A DNA stretch of 64,000 nucleotides from Crocinitomicaceae bacterium (GCA_021325675.1 JAJTCM010000001.1:248001-312000); one strand, 5' to 3'; shown: positions 7,981 to 17,435, numbered from the stretch's first letter. The notes: a model not told the origin generated them from the sequence alone. Made by a program: numbers and translations.

Positions 7981-8337
7981 ATGATTAGCTGGGCAACTAA
8001 AGCGGACCAACTCGGGGAGCTGACAGATACCGTCAATTCTACCTGCAAAGTGTGCTCGGCAGAAAACAAGGCGGTTTATACCGTTATCCAGAATTACTTT
8101 TTGCTGTATTGGATGCCTGTTTTTCCAACAAAACGAGAAATATATAAAACCTGTCCTTCCTGTACCTTTCACCGAAAGCTCAAAAAAACTGATAGTGGCT
8201 TGCTCGATACGGATTTCAGTCCGCTGGAACAGATCAACGCCCGATTTCCGAAAAAGCTCAAGCTGAAATATTTTTGGGGGACGTTTGTCTTCGCTGCGAT
8301 TTTTGGATTGATTGCGTGGTTTATTATCAATTCATAA
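7981..8337 (+). CDS. zinc-ribbon membrane protein
   Basis: A 118-residue protein with two CxxC pairs (Cys22/Cys25 and Cys58/Cys61) that should form a single zinc ribbon. Between them is a hydrophobic strand region (YFLLYWMPVFPT). One transmembrane helix closes the C-terminus (residues about 97-116, FWGTFVFAAIFGLIAWFI). It resembles the small zinc-ribbon-plus-helix proteins common in bacteria, whose function is unknown. It is probably co-transcribed with the 147-aa gene before it. Confidence 0.75.
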   Translation: MISWATKADQLGELTDTVNSTCKVCSAENKAVYTVIQNYFLLYWMPVFPTKREIYKTCPSCTFHRKLKKTDSGLLDTDFSPLEQINARFPKKLKLKYFWGTFVFAAIFGLIAWFIINS

Positions 8338-8427
8338 AGAGAAGTAATTTATGTCCATGAAGCTCCATGATTTATGAAAACTTATAATAAGTCTGGCTTA
8401 ATCGGAACGCTTTTCAAAAAAGAATCC

Positions 8428-8435
8428 TAAATTTG
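8428..8435 (+). promoter_or_regulatory. -7 promoter box TAAATTTG
   Basis: An exact TAnnTTTG match 16 nt before the ATG of the SpoIIE gene at 8452. No clear -33 TTG at the usual distance. Confidence 0.4.
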
Positions 8436-8451
8436 ATCCGGTACAGATACT

Positions 8452-10383
8452 ATGCAGCACCCGGACGACATATTAGAAGCTTTCACACGCAAACTGGACG
8501 GGATTCCCGATCAGGGAGAACAAATGCGCGAAATTACCCTTTTTTCAATCATGTACAGCGATACGTTGGGTGATCGGGTTATTCGGGTCCTCGAACGCGG
8601 GATTGCTATCTCGAAGGAAAAAGGCTCAACAGACGGCGAAATTGTGTGCCGGTTGACCATGCTCTTCAATCAAAACCTGCTGCGCGGTGGTGCCGTGGAA
8701 GATAAAATCGTTATCGATGAGCTCGAAACCCGTGTGAAACACATGCAGGGCGATATTTTTGCACGCTCATTCAGTTACAATATGCTGGCCTACCTCAACT
8801 GGTTTGCCGGAAATTATGAAAAAGGCTTTAACCTGATTTTTGAAGCCTTGCGCCACTCATCAGAAGCCCGTGAACCACTGAGCGAAGGCTGGAGCAATTA
8901 TGCGCTCGGCGTATTTTATTTCGATACCAAGGATTTTGAAAATTCCCTGTTCTATTATACCAAAGCTTTCGAGCATTTCGAAAGTATAGCTTATGTTTAT
9001 GGTCAGGCACGGGCGTCCAACGGAATTGCTTCGGTGCTGATCCTGCGGAATGAAAACGAAAAAGCGTTGCAGCACATCGAATTTGCCATTGCGATTTACC
9101 GTCAGCTCAGCCAGTTTTCAGGTTTAACCCGTTCCCTGAATGACCTGGCAATGAATGAAAAAGCGCTCAAAAATCACAGCCGGGCGATTGACCTTTTTGA
9201 AGAATGTATTACGCTGCGCCGCGAAATCCGCCATGTTCAGGGACTGGTTACTTCGCTCACGGAATTGGGTGAAACACTCCTTAGCGAAGCCCGTTACGAG
9301 GAAGCGCTGGAGAAGCTTTCAGAAGCATTGGAGCTGGCTGTTCAGGCAAAATCGGGGCAGAAAGAAAGCCGCGTTCACAAACTGCTTTCGGTACTGTATA
9401 AGCAAAACGGGAATATTGAAAAAGCATTGGCCCATTTCGAGCGCTTTTACGAATTGAACACGCGCCTGATGAGCGATGAATCGGCTAACAATATCAAGCG
9501 GATCCAGAATAAGTTTGAAAAGGAGCAAATTGAAAAGATTACGGAAATCGAACGCGAAAAAAACCTTGAGCTCCAAAAAGCCTACGAGCTGATCGAGCAG
9601 AAAAACAAGGATATCAGCGACAGTATCAACTATGCGCAGCGGATCCAGCAGGGAATTCTGCCAACGGACGAGGAAATTGCGGGCTGTTTCAAAAACTATT
9701 TTGTCCTGTATGAGCCGAAGGATATTGTAAGCGGAGACTTCTACTGGTCGGTCAATGCGACTTCTTCCAAAACAGATATCAATGTGAGCCTCATTGCCGC
9801 AGTTGATTGTACGGGCCACGGTGTACCGGGTGCTTTTATGAGTATGCTGGGCAATACGCTGCTGAACCAAACGATTTTCAACCCGGAGGTTGTTTATCCC
9901 TCAGACGTGCTTAATTTTCTGAACAAAGAGCTTCCGCAGAACCTCAAATCGCAAGGCAAGGAAATTTCGATCCGCGACGGCATGGATATGTCTATTTGTT
10001 CCTTTGATTTCAAAGGCATGAAATTGTACTACGCAGGCGCAAATAACCCGTGCTGGATCATCCGTCAGGGCGAGATCATCGAAATTAAGGGGGACAAGCA
10101 GCCCATCAGTGCTTTCAACGATCCGGACAAACGGCCTTTTACCAACAACGAGTTCAGCCTTGAAACAGGCGATACCGTTTATCTTTTTACGGATGGCTAC
10201 GCTGATCAGTTTGGCGGCCCGAAAGGTAAAAAATTCAAATACCGCCAATTCAAGGAAATCCTGCTGGAAAACTATCGCCTGCCGCTTCCTGCTCAAAAAG
10301 AAATGCTCTCCAAAGCTTTTCACCGCTGGAAAGGCGATCTCGAACAGGTAGATGATGTTCTGGTGATCGGGATTGGGGTGTAA
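8452..10383 (+). CDS. TPR-SpoIIE serine phosphatase
   Basis: A 643-residue cytoplasmic signalling protein. Residues about 80-335 are tetratricopeptide repeats (for example ALGVFYFDTKDFENSLFYY). A coiled coil (about 345-385) leads into the Bacteroidota hallmark DSINYAQRIQQGILP. Residues about 390-643 form a PP2C-type SpoIIE phosphatase with the metal-binding aspartates in SGDFYW, AVDCTGHGVPGAFMS, LFTDGYADQFGG and DDVLVIGIG. It should dephosphorylate Ser/Thr on a partner, classically an anti-anti-sigma factor, with the TPR part as sensor or scaffold. No partner gene is adjacent. Unlike many relatives it lacks transmembrane helices. Confidence 0.92.
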   Translation: MQHPDDILEAFTRKLDGIPDQGEQMREITLFSIMYSDTLGDRVIRVLERGIAISKEKGSTDGEIVCRLTMLFNQNLLRGGAVEDKIVIDELETRVKHMQGDIFARSFSYNMLAYLNWFAGNYEKGFNLIFEALRHSSEAREPLSEGWSNYALGVFYFDTKDFENSLFYYTKAFEHFESIAYVYGQARASNGIASVLILRNENEKALQHIEFAIAIYRQLSQFSGLTRSLNDLAMNEKALKNHSRAIDLFEECITLRREIRHVQGLVTSLTELGETLLSEARYEEALEKLSEALELAVQAKSGQKESRVHKLLSVLYKQNGNIEKALAHFERFYELNTRLMSDESANNIKRIQNKFEKEQIEKITEIEREKNLELQKAYELIEQKNKDISDSINYAQRIQQGILPTDEEIAGCFKNYFVLYEPKDIVSGDFYWSVNATSSKTDINVSLIAAVDCTGHGVPGAFMSMLGNTLLNQTIFNPEVVYPSDVLNFLNKELPQNLKSQGKEISIRDGMDMSICSFDFKGMKLYYAGANNPCWIIRQGEIIEIKGDKQPISAFNDPDKRPFTNNEFSLETGDTVYLFTDGYADQFGGPKGKKFKYRQFKEILLENYRLPLPAQKEMLSKAFHRWKGDLEQVDDVLVIGIGV

Positions 10384-10419
10384 CGCCTGGAATGGTTTCC
10401 TGCAGACATCACTAATTGA

Positions 10420-10517
10420 CCCGCAGATGACCGCAGATTTTTTCTTTTATGTTTTTACACTCTTTGCCCAACTTAAAACTTAGCGTCCTCAGCGTGTATA
10501 TCTGCGTCTTCTACGGG
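10420..10517. repeat. long-loop inverted repeat, family E (copy 1)
   Basis: Imperfect arms CCCGCAGATGACCGCAGAT (from 10420) and ATCTGCGTCTTCTACGGGA (ending near 10517) face each other in the gap between two convergent genes. The loop includes a second phrase, AACTTAGCGTCCTCAGCGTG. The CGCAGAT word recurs at 33144-33177. Confidence 0.65.
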
Positions 10518-10524
10518 AAAACTT

Positions 10525-11307
10525 TTATTTTTTGCGAAGGTAAATATGCTTTGTGTTTCCGCGGCCGATATCACGGATATCAATTTCAAACGCGTTAAGG
10601 CTCTTGATTAAAGGCAGCATTTTTGAAAAACCATAGTTCCGCGGGTCAAAATCCGGTTTCTTCTTCAGGATCAGGTTGCCCAGCTCACCAAGGTAAGTCC
10701 AGCCGTTTTCATCCGCAAGGTCATCAATACTGTCGGATAAGATCCGGAAAGTCGGGGCATCGATCTTAGTTGTTTTCGGGGTTTCCTTTCTCGTATTGCG
10801 TGCCGGTTTTTTAGCAGTACCTTCTACTTCGGTTTCATTTTCACTTTCATCCGGACTACCCGCTTTGGATTTCAGGATTTCGATGTAAATAAACTTATCG
10901 CAGGCGGTAATGAAAGGCTGCAGCGTTTTTTTCTGCCCGATCCCGATCACCTTCATGCCCGCTTCGCGCAAACGTGTTGCCAGGCGCGTGAAATCACTGT
11001 CGCTGGAAACAATGCAAAAACCATCCACTTTGCCGGTATATAAAATATCCATGGCGTCAATGATCAGTGCGCTGTCGCTCGAGTTTTTACCGGTCGAATA
11101 GCTGTATTGCTGAATCGGGGTAATTGCGTTTTCGAGCAACACGTTTTTCCAGCCGGAAACATGCGGTTTGGTCCAGTCAGCGTAAATCCGCTTGAAAGTA
11201 GGTGTGCCGTATTTGGCGATTTCTTCAAACATTTCCTTTACGTTGGATGAAGGAACATTATCTGCATCAATCAGTACGGCAAGTTTAAGGTCGTTTTTTA
11301 TATCCAT
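10525..11307 (-). CDS. NYN (LabA/DUF88) - LOTUS domain RNA-binding protein
   Basis: A 260-residue protein. Residues about 8-145 are a NYN/PIN-like nuclease domain with the acidic set Asp14/Asp16 (VLIDADN), Asp78, Asp84 and Asp103/Asp105 (VSSDSDF). A charged linker (150-180) leads to a C-terminal OST-HTH/LOTUS domain (about 183-258). The combination suggests RNA binding and possibly metal-dependent RNA cleavage. An upstream in-frame ATG (11436) would run through the end of parC, so the start at 11307, 19 nt after the parC stop, is chosen. It is the last gene of a parE-parC-NYN run on the same strand. Confidence 0.88.
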   Translation of the reverse strand: MDIKNDLKLAVLIDADNVPSSNVKEMFEEIAKYGTPTFKRIYADWTKPHVSGWKNVLLENAITPIQQYSYSTGKNSSDSALIIDAMDILYTGKVDGFCIVSSDSDFTRLATRLREAGMKVIGIGQKKTLQPFITACDKFIYIEILKSKAGSPDESENETEVEGTAKKPARNTRKETPKTTKIDAPTFRILSDSIDDLADENGWTYLGELGNLILKKKPDFDPRNYGFSKMLPLIKSLNAFEIDIRDIGRGNTKHIYLRKK

Positions 11308-11326
11308 TTTTTTTAAAATTAAGTGA

Positions 11327-14059
11327 TTAGCCCTCCTCGAATAAGCCGAGTTGCGGAGCTTCATCATCGTCATTCTTTGGTGGAATATCCCACTCAAAGC
11401 TTGTTCCGTCACCGTCAGTTTCGCTTTCGGCTTCACCTGCTCCTTCAGCTGGTTCTATTTCGAAGGGAACTTCGGAAGCTGCCGGTTTTTCAGGCTCAGG
11501 CCATGGTTCACCGCCATCGATCTCGTGGTTGAGTACAATTTCTTTCACCTTCAGCTTCGTCATTTGGTTGCCCTGGGCTTTCATGCCTTTAACATCAATG
11601 AGATCGGCCAGGTTTACCACGTTGTCCGGCAGGTTTTTGGTTTCCTTGAAGAGCTTGTTGTAAACAATCCGTGCTTCCGGACGGTAAGAAGTCGACACGA
11701 GGTCCATATACGAGCCTTCCGCTTCGGAAATAAAGCTCACGCGCTTATCTGTCGTGATTTCACAGAGGAAACGCTTCACATAATGCATCTCTTTTTCCGG
11801 GTCGAAATAAACGGTTGAGATCGGTCTGTCCTGCACCCATTTTTCAATATGGATCATGTCCTCGTCAAAGTGCGTGGCGAGATCAAAATGGGAAAGTCGG
11901 TACTCGCCGTTTTTATATAAGGTCAGGATTTTGTCGTTTCCTTTGAAAGAACCCAGGTATTTGCCGCGGCCTTCGTCGTTGAGACGCCCGACAACAGTAT
12001 CGAACCAGATTTTGCGTGCGGCCAGTGTTGATCCGCCAACTTCTTTCTGCACGATTTTTTGCACAATCTCCTTCGTAACGCGGTTTCCTGCCGAGCTGCG
12101 GCTTTTGATCAGCATTTCACCGAAGTCAATATCGAAGCGCAGGCGTTTCAAATGCGGGCGCGGGCGGAGGAGGATGGTCACGATTTCCTTTTCGCCATTT
12201 GGGTGGAAGGAGAAATAAAGCAGCTTCGAGCCTTTCGTACCGCGGGTCAGGTCATATTCCGTATCGCGGGTGATGCTGTTCACGAAGAAACGCTTCATCA
12301 TTGTTGGCCCGCCGATCCCGTCCTGGTACATTACGTGATAAATTGTCCGGGTGTCGCCTTTTTTCCAGACGTCGGCATGGATGATGCCTTTGCCCACGAA
12401 TTTTTTATCGGCTACCTTGGTAATCATCATTTTGCCTGTCGCAAAGAAAATAATAATATCGTCGATTTCGGAGCAATCGTTCACCGGTTCGTTTTTCTTC
12501 AGTCCCCAGCCGATAAATCCTTCTTCCGGGTCAACATACAGCTTGCGGTTGGCGATGATCACTTTGGCTGCCGTGATATTATCGAACACTTTGATTTCCG
12601 TGCGGCGTTCTTTGCCTTCACCGAAGCGTTTTTTGATGTCTTTGAAGTAATCGATGGCATAATCCGTCAGGTTGGCGAGCTTGTTTTTCACCTCTTCCAT
12701 TTCCGCTTCAAGCTTCAGGATCACCTCATCAGCCTTGTCGCTGTCAAAGCGCGTAATCCGGATCATGCGGATTTCAGTCAGCTTGTGCAGGTCATCATCC
12801 GTAATCTCACGCATGAGCTGCTTTTTGAACTTCTCGAAACGCTTGTAAAGATAGGCGTAGAGCGCGTCCTTATCACCGTAAAGCTTAAAGTCGATGTACA
12901 TTTCTTCACGAATGAAGATTTTTTCCAGCGTCGAGAAATGCCATTGCTGCATGAGCTCCTGGAGACGGATCTCAAGTTCCCATTTCAGCAATTTAACGGT
13001 GTTTTCTGTGTTGATTTTCAGGATTTCCGTTACTCCAAGAAAACGCGGCTTGTCAACGTCGATAATGGATGAGTTCGGGGAAATCGATACTTCGCAGTCC
13101 GTAAAGGCGTAAAGTGCATCCAGGGTTTTGTCCGGTGAAATTCCGGGTACAAGGTGGATGATAATCTCGGCTTCGGCTGCGGTATTGTCTTCGATCTTTT
13201 TGACTTTGATCTTACCTTTGTCGTTTGCCTTGATAATGGATTCTATCAGTGAGCCGGTCGTTGTTCCGAATGGAATTTCGTTAATAACGAGCGTTTTATT
13301 GTCTAGCTTTTTAATTTTCGCCCTTACACGTACTTTTCCGCCGCGCAGGCCGTCGTTGTAGTTTGTGAAATCGGCCATTCCGCCATTCAGGAAGTCGGGC
13401 AGCAATTCTACTTTTTTACCACGTAAGTGGTTTATGCTCTGCTCAATTAATTCGTTGAAATTGTGCGGCAGGATTTTGCAGGCCAAACCTACAGCGATCC
13501 CTTCAGCTCCCTGGGCGAGCAAAAGCGGGAATTTCATGGGCAGCTGCTCCGGCTCCTTGTTTCGTCCGTCGTAGCTGGCGAGCCAGTTTGTCGTTTTTGG
13601 GTTAAATACAACGTGCAGGGCAAATTTGGATAAGCGTGCTTCAATGTAACGTGCAGCTGCAGCGCCGTCGCCGGTAAGCGTGTTACCCCAGTTTCCCTGG
13701 CAGTCAATCAGCAGCTCTTTTTGTCCGAGTGCAACAAGCGCATCACCGATCGAAGCGTCTCCGTGCGGATGGTATTTCATGGTGTTCCCGATCACATTAG
13801 CGACCTTGTTGTAACGCCCGTCGTCCATTTCTTTCAGGGAATGTAAAATCCGGCGCTGAACAGGCTTCAAGCCGTCAAACAGGGCAGGAACGGCACGCTC
13901 GAGAATTACGTATGAAGCATAGTCGAGGAACCAGTTTTCATACAAACCGTTGAGCGGGATGATCTTGTCATCAATATGTGATTTCTCAAAAGGGTTGGAT
14001 TCTTCGTTCCCCTCTTCATTCGTGTTTTCAGGAAAATCTTCCAATTCGTCTTCAGCCAT
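11327..14059 (-). CDS. parC: DNA topoisomerase IV subunit A
   Basis: A 910-residue type IIA topoisomerase A subunit. After an acidic N-terminal tail comes the breakage-reunion domain (VPALFDGLKPVQRRILH, KYHPHGDASIGDAL) with catalytic Tyr138 in AAAARYIEARLSKFA. The C-terminal part (about 510-800) corresponds to the DNA-wrapping beta-propeller region, followed by an acidic, Pro- and Glu-rich tail. It works with ParE to decatenate chromosomes. It lies 92 bp downstream of parE on the same strand. Length and partner size match the ParC/ParE pair of Bacteroidota rather than gyrase, but a gyrA-type paralogue cannot be excluded without a genome comparison. Confidence 0.93.
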   Translation of the reverse strand: MAEDELEDFPENTNEEGNEESNPFEKSHIDDKIIPLNGLYENWFLDYASYVILERAVPALFDGLKPVQRRILHSLKEMDDGRYNKVANVIGNTMKYHPHGDASIGDALVALGQKELLIDCQGNWGNTLTGDGAAAARYIEARLSKFALHVVFNPKTTNWLASYDGRNKEPEQLPMKFPLLLAQGAEGIAVGLACKILPHNFNELIEQSINHLRGKKVELLPDFLNGGMADFTNYNDGLRGGKVRVRAKIKKLDNKTLVINEIPFGTTTGSLIESIIKANDKGKIKVKKIEDNTAAEAEIIIHLVPGISPDKTLDALYAFTDCEVSISPNSSIIDVDKPRFLGVTEILKINTENTVKLLKWELEIRLQELMQQWHFSTLEKIFIREEMYIDFKLYGDKDALYAYLYKRFEKFKKQLMREITDDDLHKLTEIRMIRITRFDSDKADEVILKLEAEMEEVKNKLANLTDYAIDYFKDIKKRFGEGKERRTEIKVFDNITAAKVIIANRKLYVDPEEGFIGWGLKKNEPVNDCSEIDDIIIFFATGKMMITKVADKKFVGKGIIHADVWKKGDTRTIYHVMYQDGIGGPTMMKRFFVNSITRDTEYDLTRGTKGSKLLYFSFHPNGEKEIVTILLRPRPHLKRLRFDIDFGEMLIKSRSSAGNRVTKEIVQKIVQKEVGGSTLAARKIWFDTVVGRLNDEGRGKYLGSFKGNDKILTLYKNGEYRLSHFDLATHFDEDMIHIEKWVQDRPISTVYFDPEKEMHYVKRFLCEITTDKRVSFISEAEGSYMDLVSTSYRPEARIVYNKLFKETKNLPDNVVNLADLIDVKGMKAQGNQMTKLKVKEIVLNHEIDGGEPWPEPEKPAASEVPFEIEPAEGAGEAESETDGDGTSFEWDIPPKNDDDEAPQLGLFEEG

Positions 14060-14073
14060 ATTTTATAGATCTT

Positions 14074-14113
14074 AGACATAAGATTACAGACTTTTAGAAT
14101 GTAATTTATGTCT
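14074..14113. repeat. inverted repeat between parE and parC, family B (copy 2)
   Basis: AGACATAAGATTA (14074-14086) faces TAATTTATGTCT (14102-14113), nearly complementary, in the 92-bp parE-parC gap. It may fold in the polycistronic mRNA and resembles the words at 1325-1382. Confidence 0.5.
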
Positions 14114-14151
14114 TTAATATTCGTTTCACTCCAAGCAATCTATTGTCTAAA

Positions 14152-16050
14152 TCAAGAAGCGTTATCCAAAGTTTCGACGTCCTCGCTGTCTTCCGCTTTG
14201 TCCGCGCCTTCCTCTTCGAGGTCTTTTTCAACACGCAGGTTGTCAATGATAAAATCCTGTCTTTCCGGCGTATTCTTGCCCATGAAATAAGAAAGGATCG
14301 AATCAATGGAAGCTTCTTTGGTCAGTAAAACCGGTTCCAGGCGGATATCTGCACCGATAAAGTGCTTGAACTCGTCCGGTGAGATTTCACCCAAACCTTT
14401 AAATCGTGTGATCTCCGGGTTTTTGCCCAGCTCAGCGATTGCGTTCCGGCGTTCCTCTTCGGAGTAGCAATAAAACGTTTTCTTTTTGTTGCGCACCCGG
14501 AAAAGCGGTGTTTGTAAAACATATACGTGGTTGCGCTTTACGAGGTCCGGAAAAAACTGCAGAAAGAAGGTCAGCAGGAGCAAACGGATGTGCATTCCGT
14601 CCACATCGGCATCGGTCGCGATCACAATATTGTTGTAGCGCAGGTTGTCCATATCGTCCTCGATGTCAAGCGCCGCCTGGATCAGGTTGAACTCTTCGTT
14701 CTCGTAAACGACCTTTTTGGTGAGCCCGTAGCAGTTCAACGGTTTACCACGTAAACTAAATACGGCCTGCGTGTTCACATCGCGTGATTTCGTGATCGAT
14801 CCGCTCGCAGAATCACCCTCCGTGATGAAGAGTGTACTTTCTTCGCGGCGCTCGTCCTTGAGGTCAGTTAAGTGCACACGGCAATCACGCAGCTTTTTGT
14901 TGTGAAGGTTCGCTTTTTTGGAACGGTCACGCGCCAGCTTACGAATTCCTGAAAGCTCTTTGCGCTCGCGCTCGGATTGCTTGATCTTCTTTTCAATCGT
15001 TTCGGCCACCTGCGGGTTCCGGTGCAGGTAGTTGTCGAGCTTTTCCTTCAGGAAGTCATTGATGAAGGAACGCATAGACTGTCCTCCCGGTTCGATTTCC
15101 TGGGAGCCAAGCTTGGTTTTTGTCTGCGATTCAAATACCGGCTCAACGACTTTCACGGCAATGGCCGCTACGATGGATTGGCGGATATCGGCCGCTTCGT
15201 AGTTTTTATTATAGAAATCACGGATAATTTTCGCCACCGATTCGCGGAAGGCCGCCTGGTGTGTACCGCCCTGCGTTGTATGCTGGCCGTTTACGAAGGA
15301 ATAATAATCTTCCCCATAGGTTTTTCCGTGTGTAAAAGCAACTTCAATATCGTCAGCCTCGAGGTGAATGATCGGGTAGAGGGGATCGCCGTCCATGTTG
15401 TTTTCCAGCAAATCCTTCAAGCCTTCCTTGGACTGGAACTTTTCACCGTTGAAATAAATTGCCAGTCCCCGGTTGAGGTAGCAATAATTCCAGATCATTT
15501 TTTCGAGGTAAGGCAGTTTGAAATTAAACTTTTTGAAAATCTGCTCATCCGGGTAGAATTCAACGTAAGTTCCGTTTGGCTCGTCGGTTTTCGTGGTTTT
15601 TTCTTCACTCAAAAGTTCTCCCCGCACGAAAGCAGCTTCTTTCTTTTCGCCGTCGCGTACGGAATAGACCATGAAGTGTGAGCTGAGGGCATTGACCGCT
15701 TTCGTACCAACTCCGTTCAAACCGACAGATTTCTTAAACGCCTTGGAATCGTATTTACCCCCGGTGTTCATCTTGGAAACAACTTCCACGACTTTCCCGA
15801 GCGGGATCCCCCGGCCGAAGTCGCGCACCGAAACCTTACCGTCTTTGATGCGGATATCGATGCGTTTGCCGTTCCCCATCACGAATTCGTCAATACAGTT
15901 GTCGACCACTTCTTTTACCAGGATATAGATCCCGTCATCCGCAGCCGCTCCGTCCCCCAGTTTTCCGATGTACATACCCGGGCGCAGGCGGATGTGCTCC
16001 TTCCAGTCCAGTGATCGGATATTGTCCTCGGTATATTGATTTTCTGTCAT
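14152..16050 (-). CDS. parE: DNA topoisomerase IV subunit B
   Basis: A 632-residue ATPase subunit. The GHKL domain shows Glu47 and Asn51 ([10 protein letters not shown]), the DFGRGIP loop, and [14 protein letters not shown] transducer domain follows, then TOPRIM with Glu411 ([10 protein letters not shown]) and the DxD motif in [11 protein letters not shown]. The extreme C-terminus is acidic. Together with ParC it forms the heterotetramer that decatenates daughter chromosomes. At 632 residues it has no long insert of the proteobacterial GyrB type. A TTG-21-TATTTTTG promoter lies just upstream (16079-16110) and parC and the NYN gene follow on the same strand. Confidence 0.94.
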   Translation of the reverse strand: MTENQYTEDNIRSLDWKEHIRLRPGMYIGKLGDGAAADDGIYILVKEVVDNCIDEFVMGNGKRIDIRIKDGKVSVRDFGRGIPLGKVVEVVSKMNTGGKYDSKAFKKSVGLNGVGTKAVNALSSHFMVYSVRDGEKKEAAFVRGELLSEEKTTKTDEPNGTYVEFYPDEQIFKKFNFKLPYLEKMIWNYCYLNRGLAIYFNGEKFQSKEGLKDLLENNMDGDPLYPIIHLEADDIEVAFTHGKTYGEDYYSFVNGQHTTQGGTHQAAFRESVAKIIRDFYNKNYEAADIRQSIVAAIAVKVVEPVFESQTKTKLGSQEIEPGGQSMRSFINDFLKEKLDNYLHRNPQVAETIEKKIKQSERERKELSGIRKLARDRSKKANLHNKKLRDCRVHLTDLKDERREESTLFITEGDSASGSITKSRDVNTQAVFSLRGKPLNCYGLTKKVVYENEEFNLIQAALDIEDDMDNLRYNNIVIATDADVDGMHIRLLLLTFFLQFFPDLVKRNHVYVLQTPLFRVRNKKKTFYCYSEEERRNAIAELGKNPEITRFKGLGEISPDEFKHFIGADIRLEPVLLTKEASIDSILSYFMGKNTPERQDFIIDNLRVEKDLEEEGADKAEDSEDVETLDNAS

Positions 16051-16078
16051 GTGCGTGTCCTGATCTTACGATAAGCTA

Positions 16079-16110
16079 CAAAAATAAGCAGAATTCGCCT
16101 TTAAAATCAA
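16079..16110 (-). promoter_or_regulatory. parE promoter, TTG-N21-TATTTTTG
   Basis: On the minus strand TTG (16108-16110) is followed after 21 nt by TATTTTTG (16079-16086), a good match to the Bacteroidota -33/-7 promoter. The leader to the parE ATG is about 28 nt. Confidence 0.6.
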
Positions 16111-16292
16111 CTGAAAGCAAAGGATTTATGAACGGATGAAAGTTAAAAACTTGCCGGCGACTTTAATGGGACGATAAGCTTGGAATTTAAGCGGTTTAAA
16201 AGAAAAAATCCGATTAACTTATAAGCAGATTATCAGATCAACATATTTATCATATTTCAAAAAAAATGTAGATTTACAAAAAAAATCACAAG

Positions 16293-16751
16293 ATGACATA
16301 CCCGAACATTTTTACAGAGGAAGTGACAAGCAGCATGATTGAGCGCATCAATAAGCTGACACCTGAAACCCAGGGGCAATGGGGAAAGATGAACGTAAGC
16401 CAGATGCTGGCGCATTGCTGCGTGACGTATGAATATTTATATACAGACAAGTATCCGCGTCCGAAAGGCTTGAAAAAGTGGCTGCTAAAAACATTTGTAA
16501 AGGGAATTGTTACAACCGATAAGCCGTATAAAAAAAGCAGCCCGACGGCGAAAGATTTCATTATTGTTGACGCCCGCGTTTTTGATGAGGAAAAGCGGCG
16601 TTTAATCAGCTTTCTGCAAAAGACACAGCAATTGGGCGAAGCGCATTTTGACGGACAGGATTCTCATTCTTTTGGCGTTTTGAACAAAAACGAATGGAAC
16701 ACCATGTTCTACAAGCACCTGGATTATCATTTGGGACAATTTGGAGCGTAA
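16293..16751 (+). CDS. DUF1569 (DinB-like) protein
   Basis: A 152-residue soluble protein of DinB/DUF1569 type. The histidine in MLAHCCVTYEY and the paired histidines near the C-terminus (FYKHLDYHLGQFG) occupy the positions that bind a metal in DinB-fold proteins. The middle contains YPRPKGLKKWLLKTFVKG, typical of DUF1569. DinB-like proteins include thiol-dependent transferases, but no substrate is known for this branch. Monocistronic by spacing. Confidence 0.82.
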   Translation: MTYPNIFTEEVTSSMIERINKLTPETQGQWGKMNVSQMLAHCCVTYEYLYTDKYPRPKGLKKWLLKTFVKGIVTTDKPYKKSSPTAKDFIIVDARVFDEEKRRLISFLQKTQQLGEAHFDGQDSHSFGVLNKNEWNTMFYKHLDYHLGQFGA

Positions 16752-16754
16752 TTT

Positions 16755-16811
16755 AATTCGTAGATTCGTAGAGTAATTTTTGAATTCACGAATCTACGAA
16801 TTCACGAATCT
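16755..16811. repeat. inverted repeat, family F (copy 1)
   Basis: Perfect 15-bp arms AATTCGTAGATTCGT (16755-16769) and ACGAATCTACGAATT (16788-16802) with an 18-nt loop, followed by a further CACGAATCT. The element fills the 66-bp gap between two plus-strand genes and would form a strong RNA hairpin without a U-tract. Related words are at 43159-43226. Confidence 0.8.
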
Positions 16812-16817
16812 GTAAAT

Positions 16818-17198
16818 ATGATCTGGAAAGGTTTTTTTGAATACAAGCTGGATGAGGAATTAACGGAGAAAGTTGATTTCTGGCTCGACCTTTCGTTTAA
16901 GGACAATAATTTTTCGGGCTATTCCGTTGACCGGGAAACGAAAGGCTTGTTTGAGGATGGCTCGGTTTCGGTCGAAGGATTTATCGATGGCAATTTGATC
17001 AGTTTCGTCAAAAAGTATCCGTATAATTATTTTTTCAACGAGAAGACTTCGCGGTTTGAGATTGATCCGTCCACCAAAAACCATGAGGTAAAATACGAAG
17101 GGTATTTTTACCCGGAAAAAAAGAAATACGAAGGAACTTACCGGGTGGGTTCAAAGAATTATTCAGGCTCCTGGGAAATGGGGAAAATGGACTTTTAG
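16818..17198 (+). CDS. hypothetical protein, 126 aa
   Basis: Not recognised. The protein is beta-rich with many aromatic residues. It begins MIWKGFFEYKLDEELTEKV and ends with short repeating strands (KYEGYFYPEKKKYEGTYRVG) that look like a small barrel or MORN-like sheet. No signal peptide. It starts 7 nt after an intergenic inverted repeat and may be read from the promoter of the DUF1569 gene. Confidence 0.6.
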   Translation: MIWKGFFEYKLDEELTEKVDFWLDLSFKDNNFSGYSVDRETKGLFEDGSVSVEGFIDGNLISFVKKYPYNYFFNEKTSRFEIDPSTKNHEVKYEGYFYPEKKKYEGTYRVGSKNYSGSWEMGKMDF

Positions 17199-17205
17199 GA
17201 TGTAG

Positions 17206-17325
17206 AATTGAAAATGTAAAATTGATTCGAAAATTCCCCTGTTATACAAAGTCTGTAAATTAATCTTCGAATCTTCAAATTAATTGAAATGGGTGGTTAA
17301 ACTTCCAATTTTCCATTTTCAAATT
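17206..17325. repeat. long-loop inverted repeat, family G (copy 1)
   Basis: Arms AATTGAAAATGTAAAATTG (17206-17224) and CAATTTTCCATTTTCAAATT (17306-17325) are nearly complementary. The 81-nt loop contains family F-like wording (TTCGAATCTTC). The element is in the gap upstream of ndk. Related elements flank the ureohydrolase gene at 37573 and 38704. Confidence 0.65.
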
Positions 17326-17346
17326 TTCCAGTCTCCATTTTTATTG

Positions 17347-17354
17347 TATCTTTG
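17347..17354 (+). promoter_or_regulatory. ndk -7 promoter box TATCTTTG
   Basis: Exact TAnnTTTG match. The predicted mRNA has an unusually long leader of about 75-80 nt, with a small hairpin (TCCGT...ACGGA, near 17373-17388), so post-transcriptional control of ndk is possible. Confidence 0.55.
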
Positions 17355-17435
17355 CGGCCGAATTTATAAGAATCCGTTGACTGACGGAGGATGTAACAAG
17401 CGGTAGCGCAGTTAAACAAAAATTAATTAATTACA

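Noticed and set aside
11308-11436. Long N-terminal extension of the NYN gene
   Set aside because: The extra residues are encoded inside the 3' end of parC in another frame; the start at 11307 fits the domain and operon spacing.
12059-13072. 337-codon plus-strand frame opposite parC
   Set aside because: It is fully antisense to the conserved breakage-reunion and propeller region of parC; the composition is a mirror of parC codons and it has no motif or promoter.
14977-15681. 234-codon plus-strand frame opposite parE
   Set aside because: Antisense shadow of a highly conserved gene with no protein features of its own.
16755-16811. CRISPR-like short direct repeats in AT-rich gaps
   Set aside because: Words are short, overlapping and palindromic with no unique spacers or cas genes; they belong to the intergenic inverted-repeat families.
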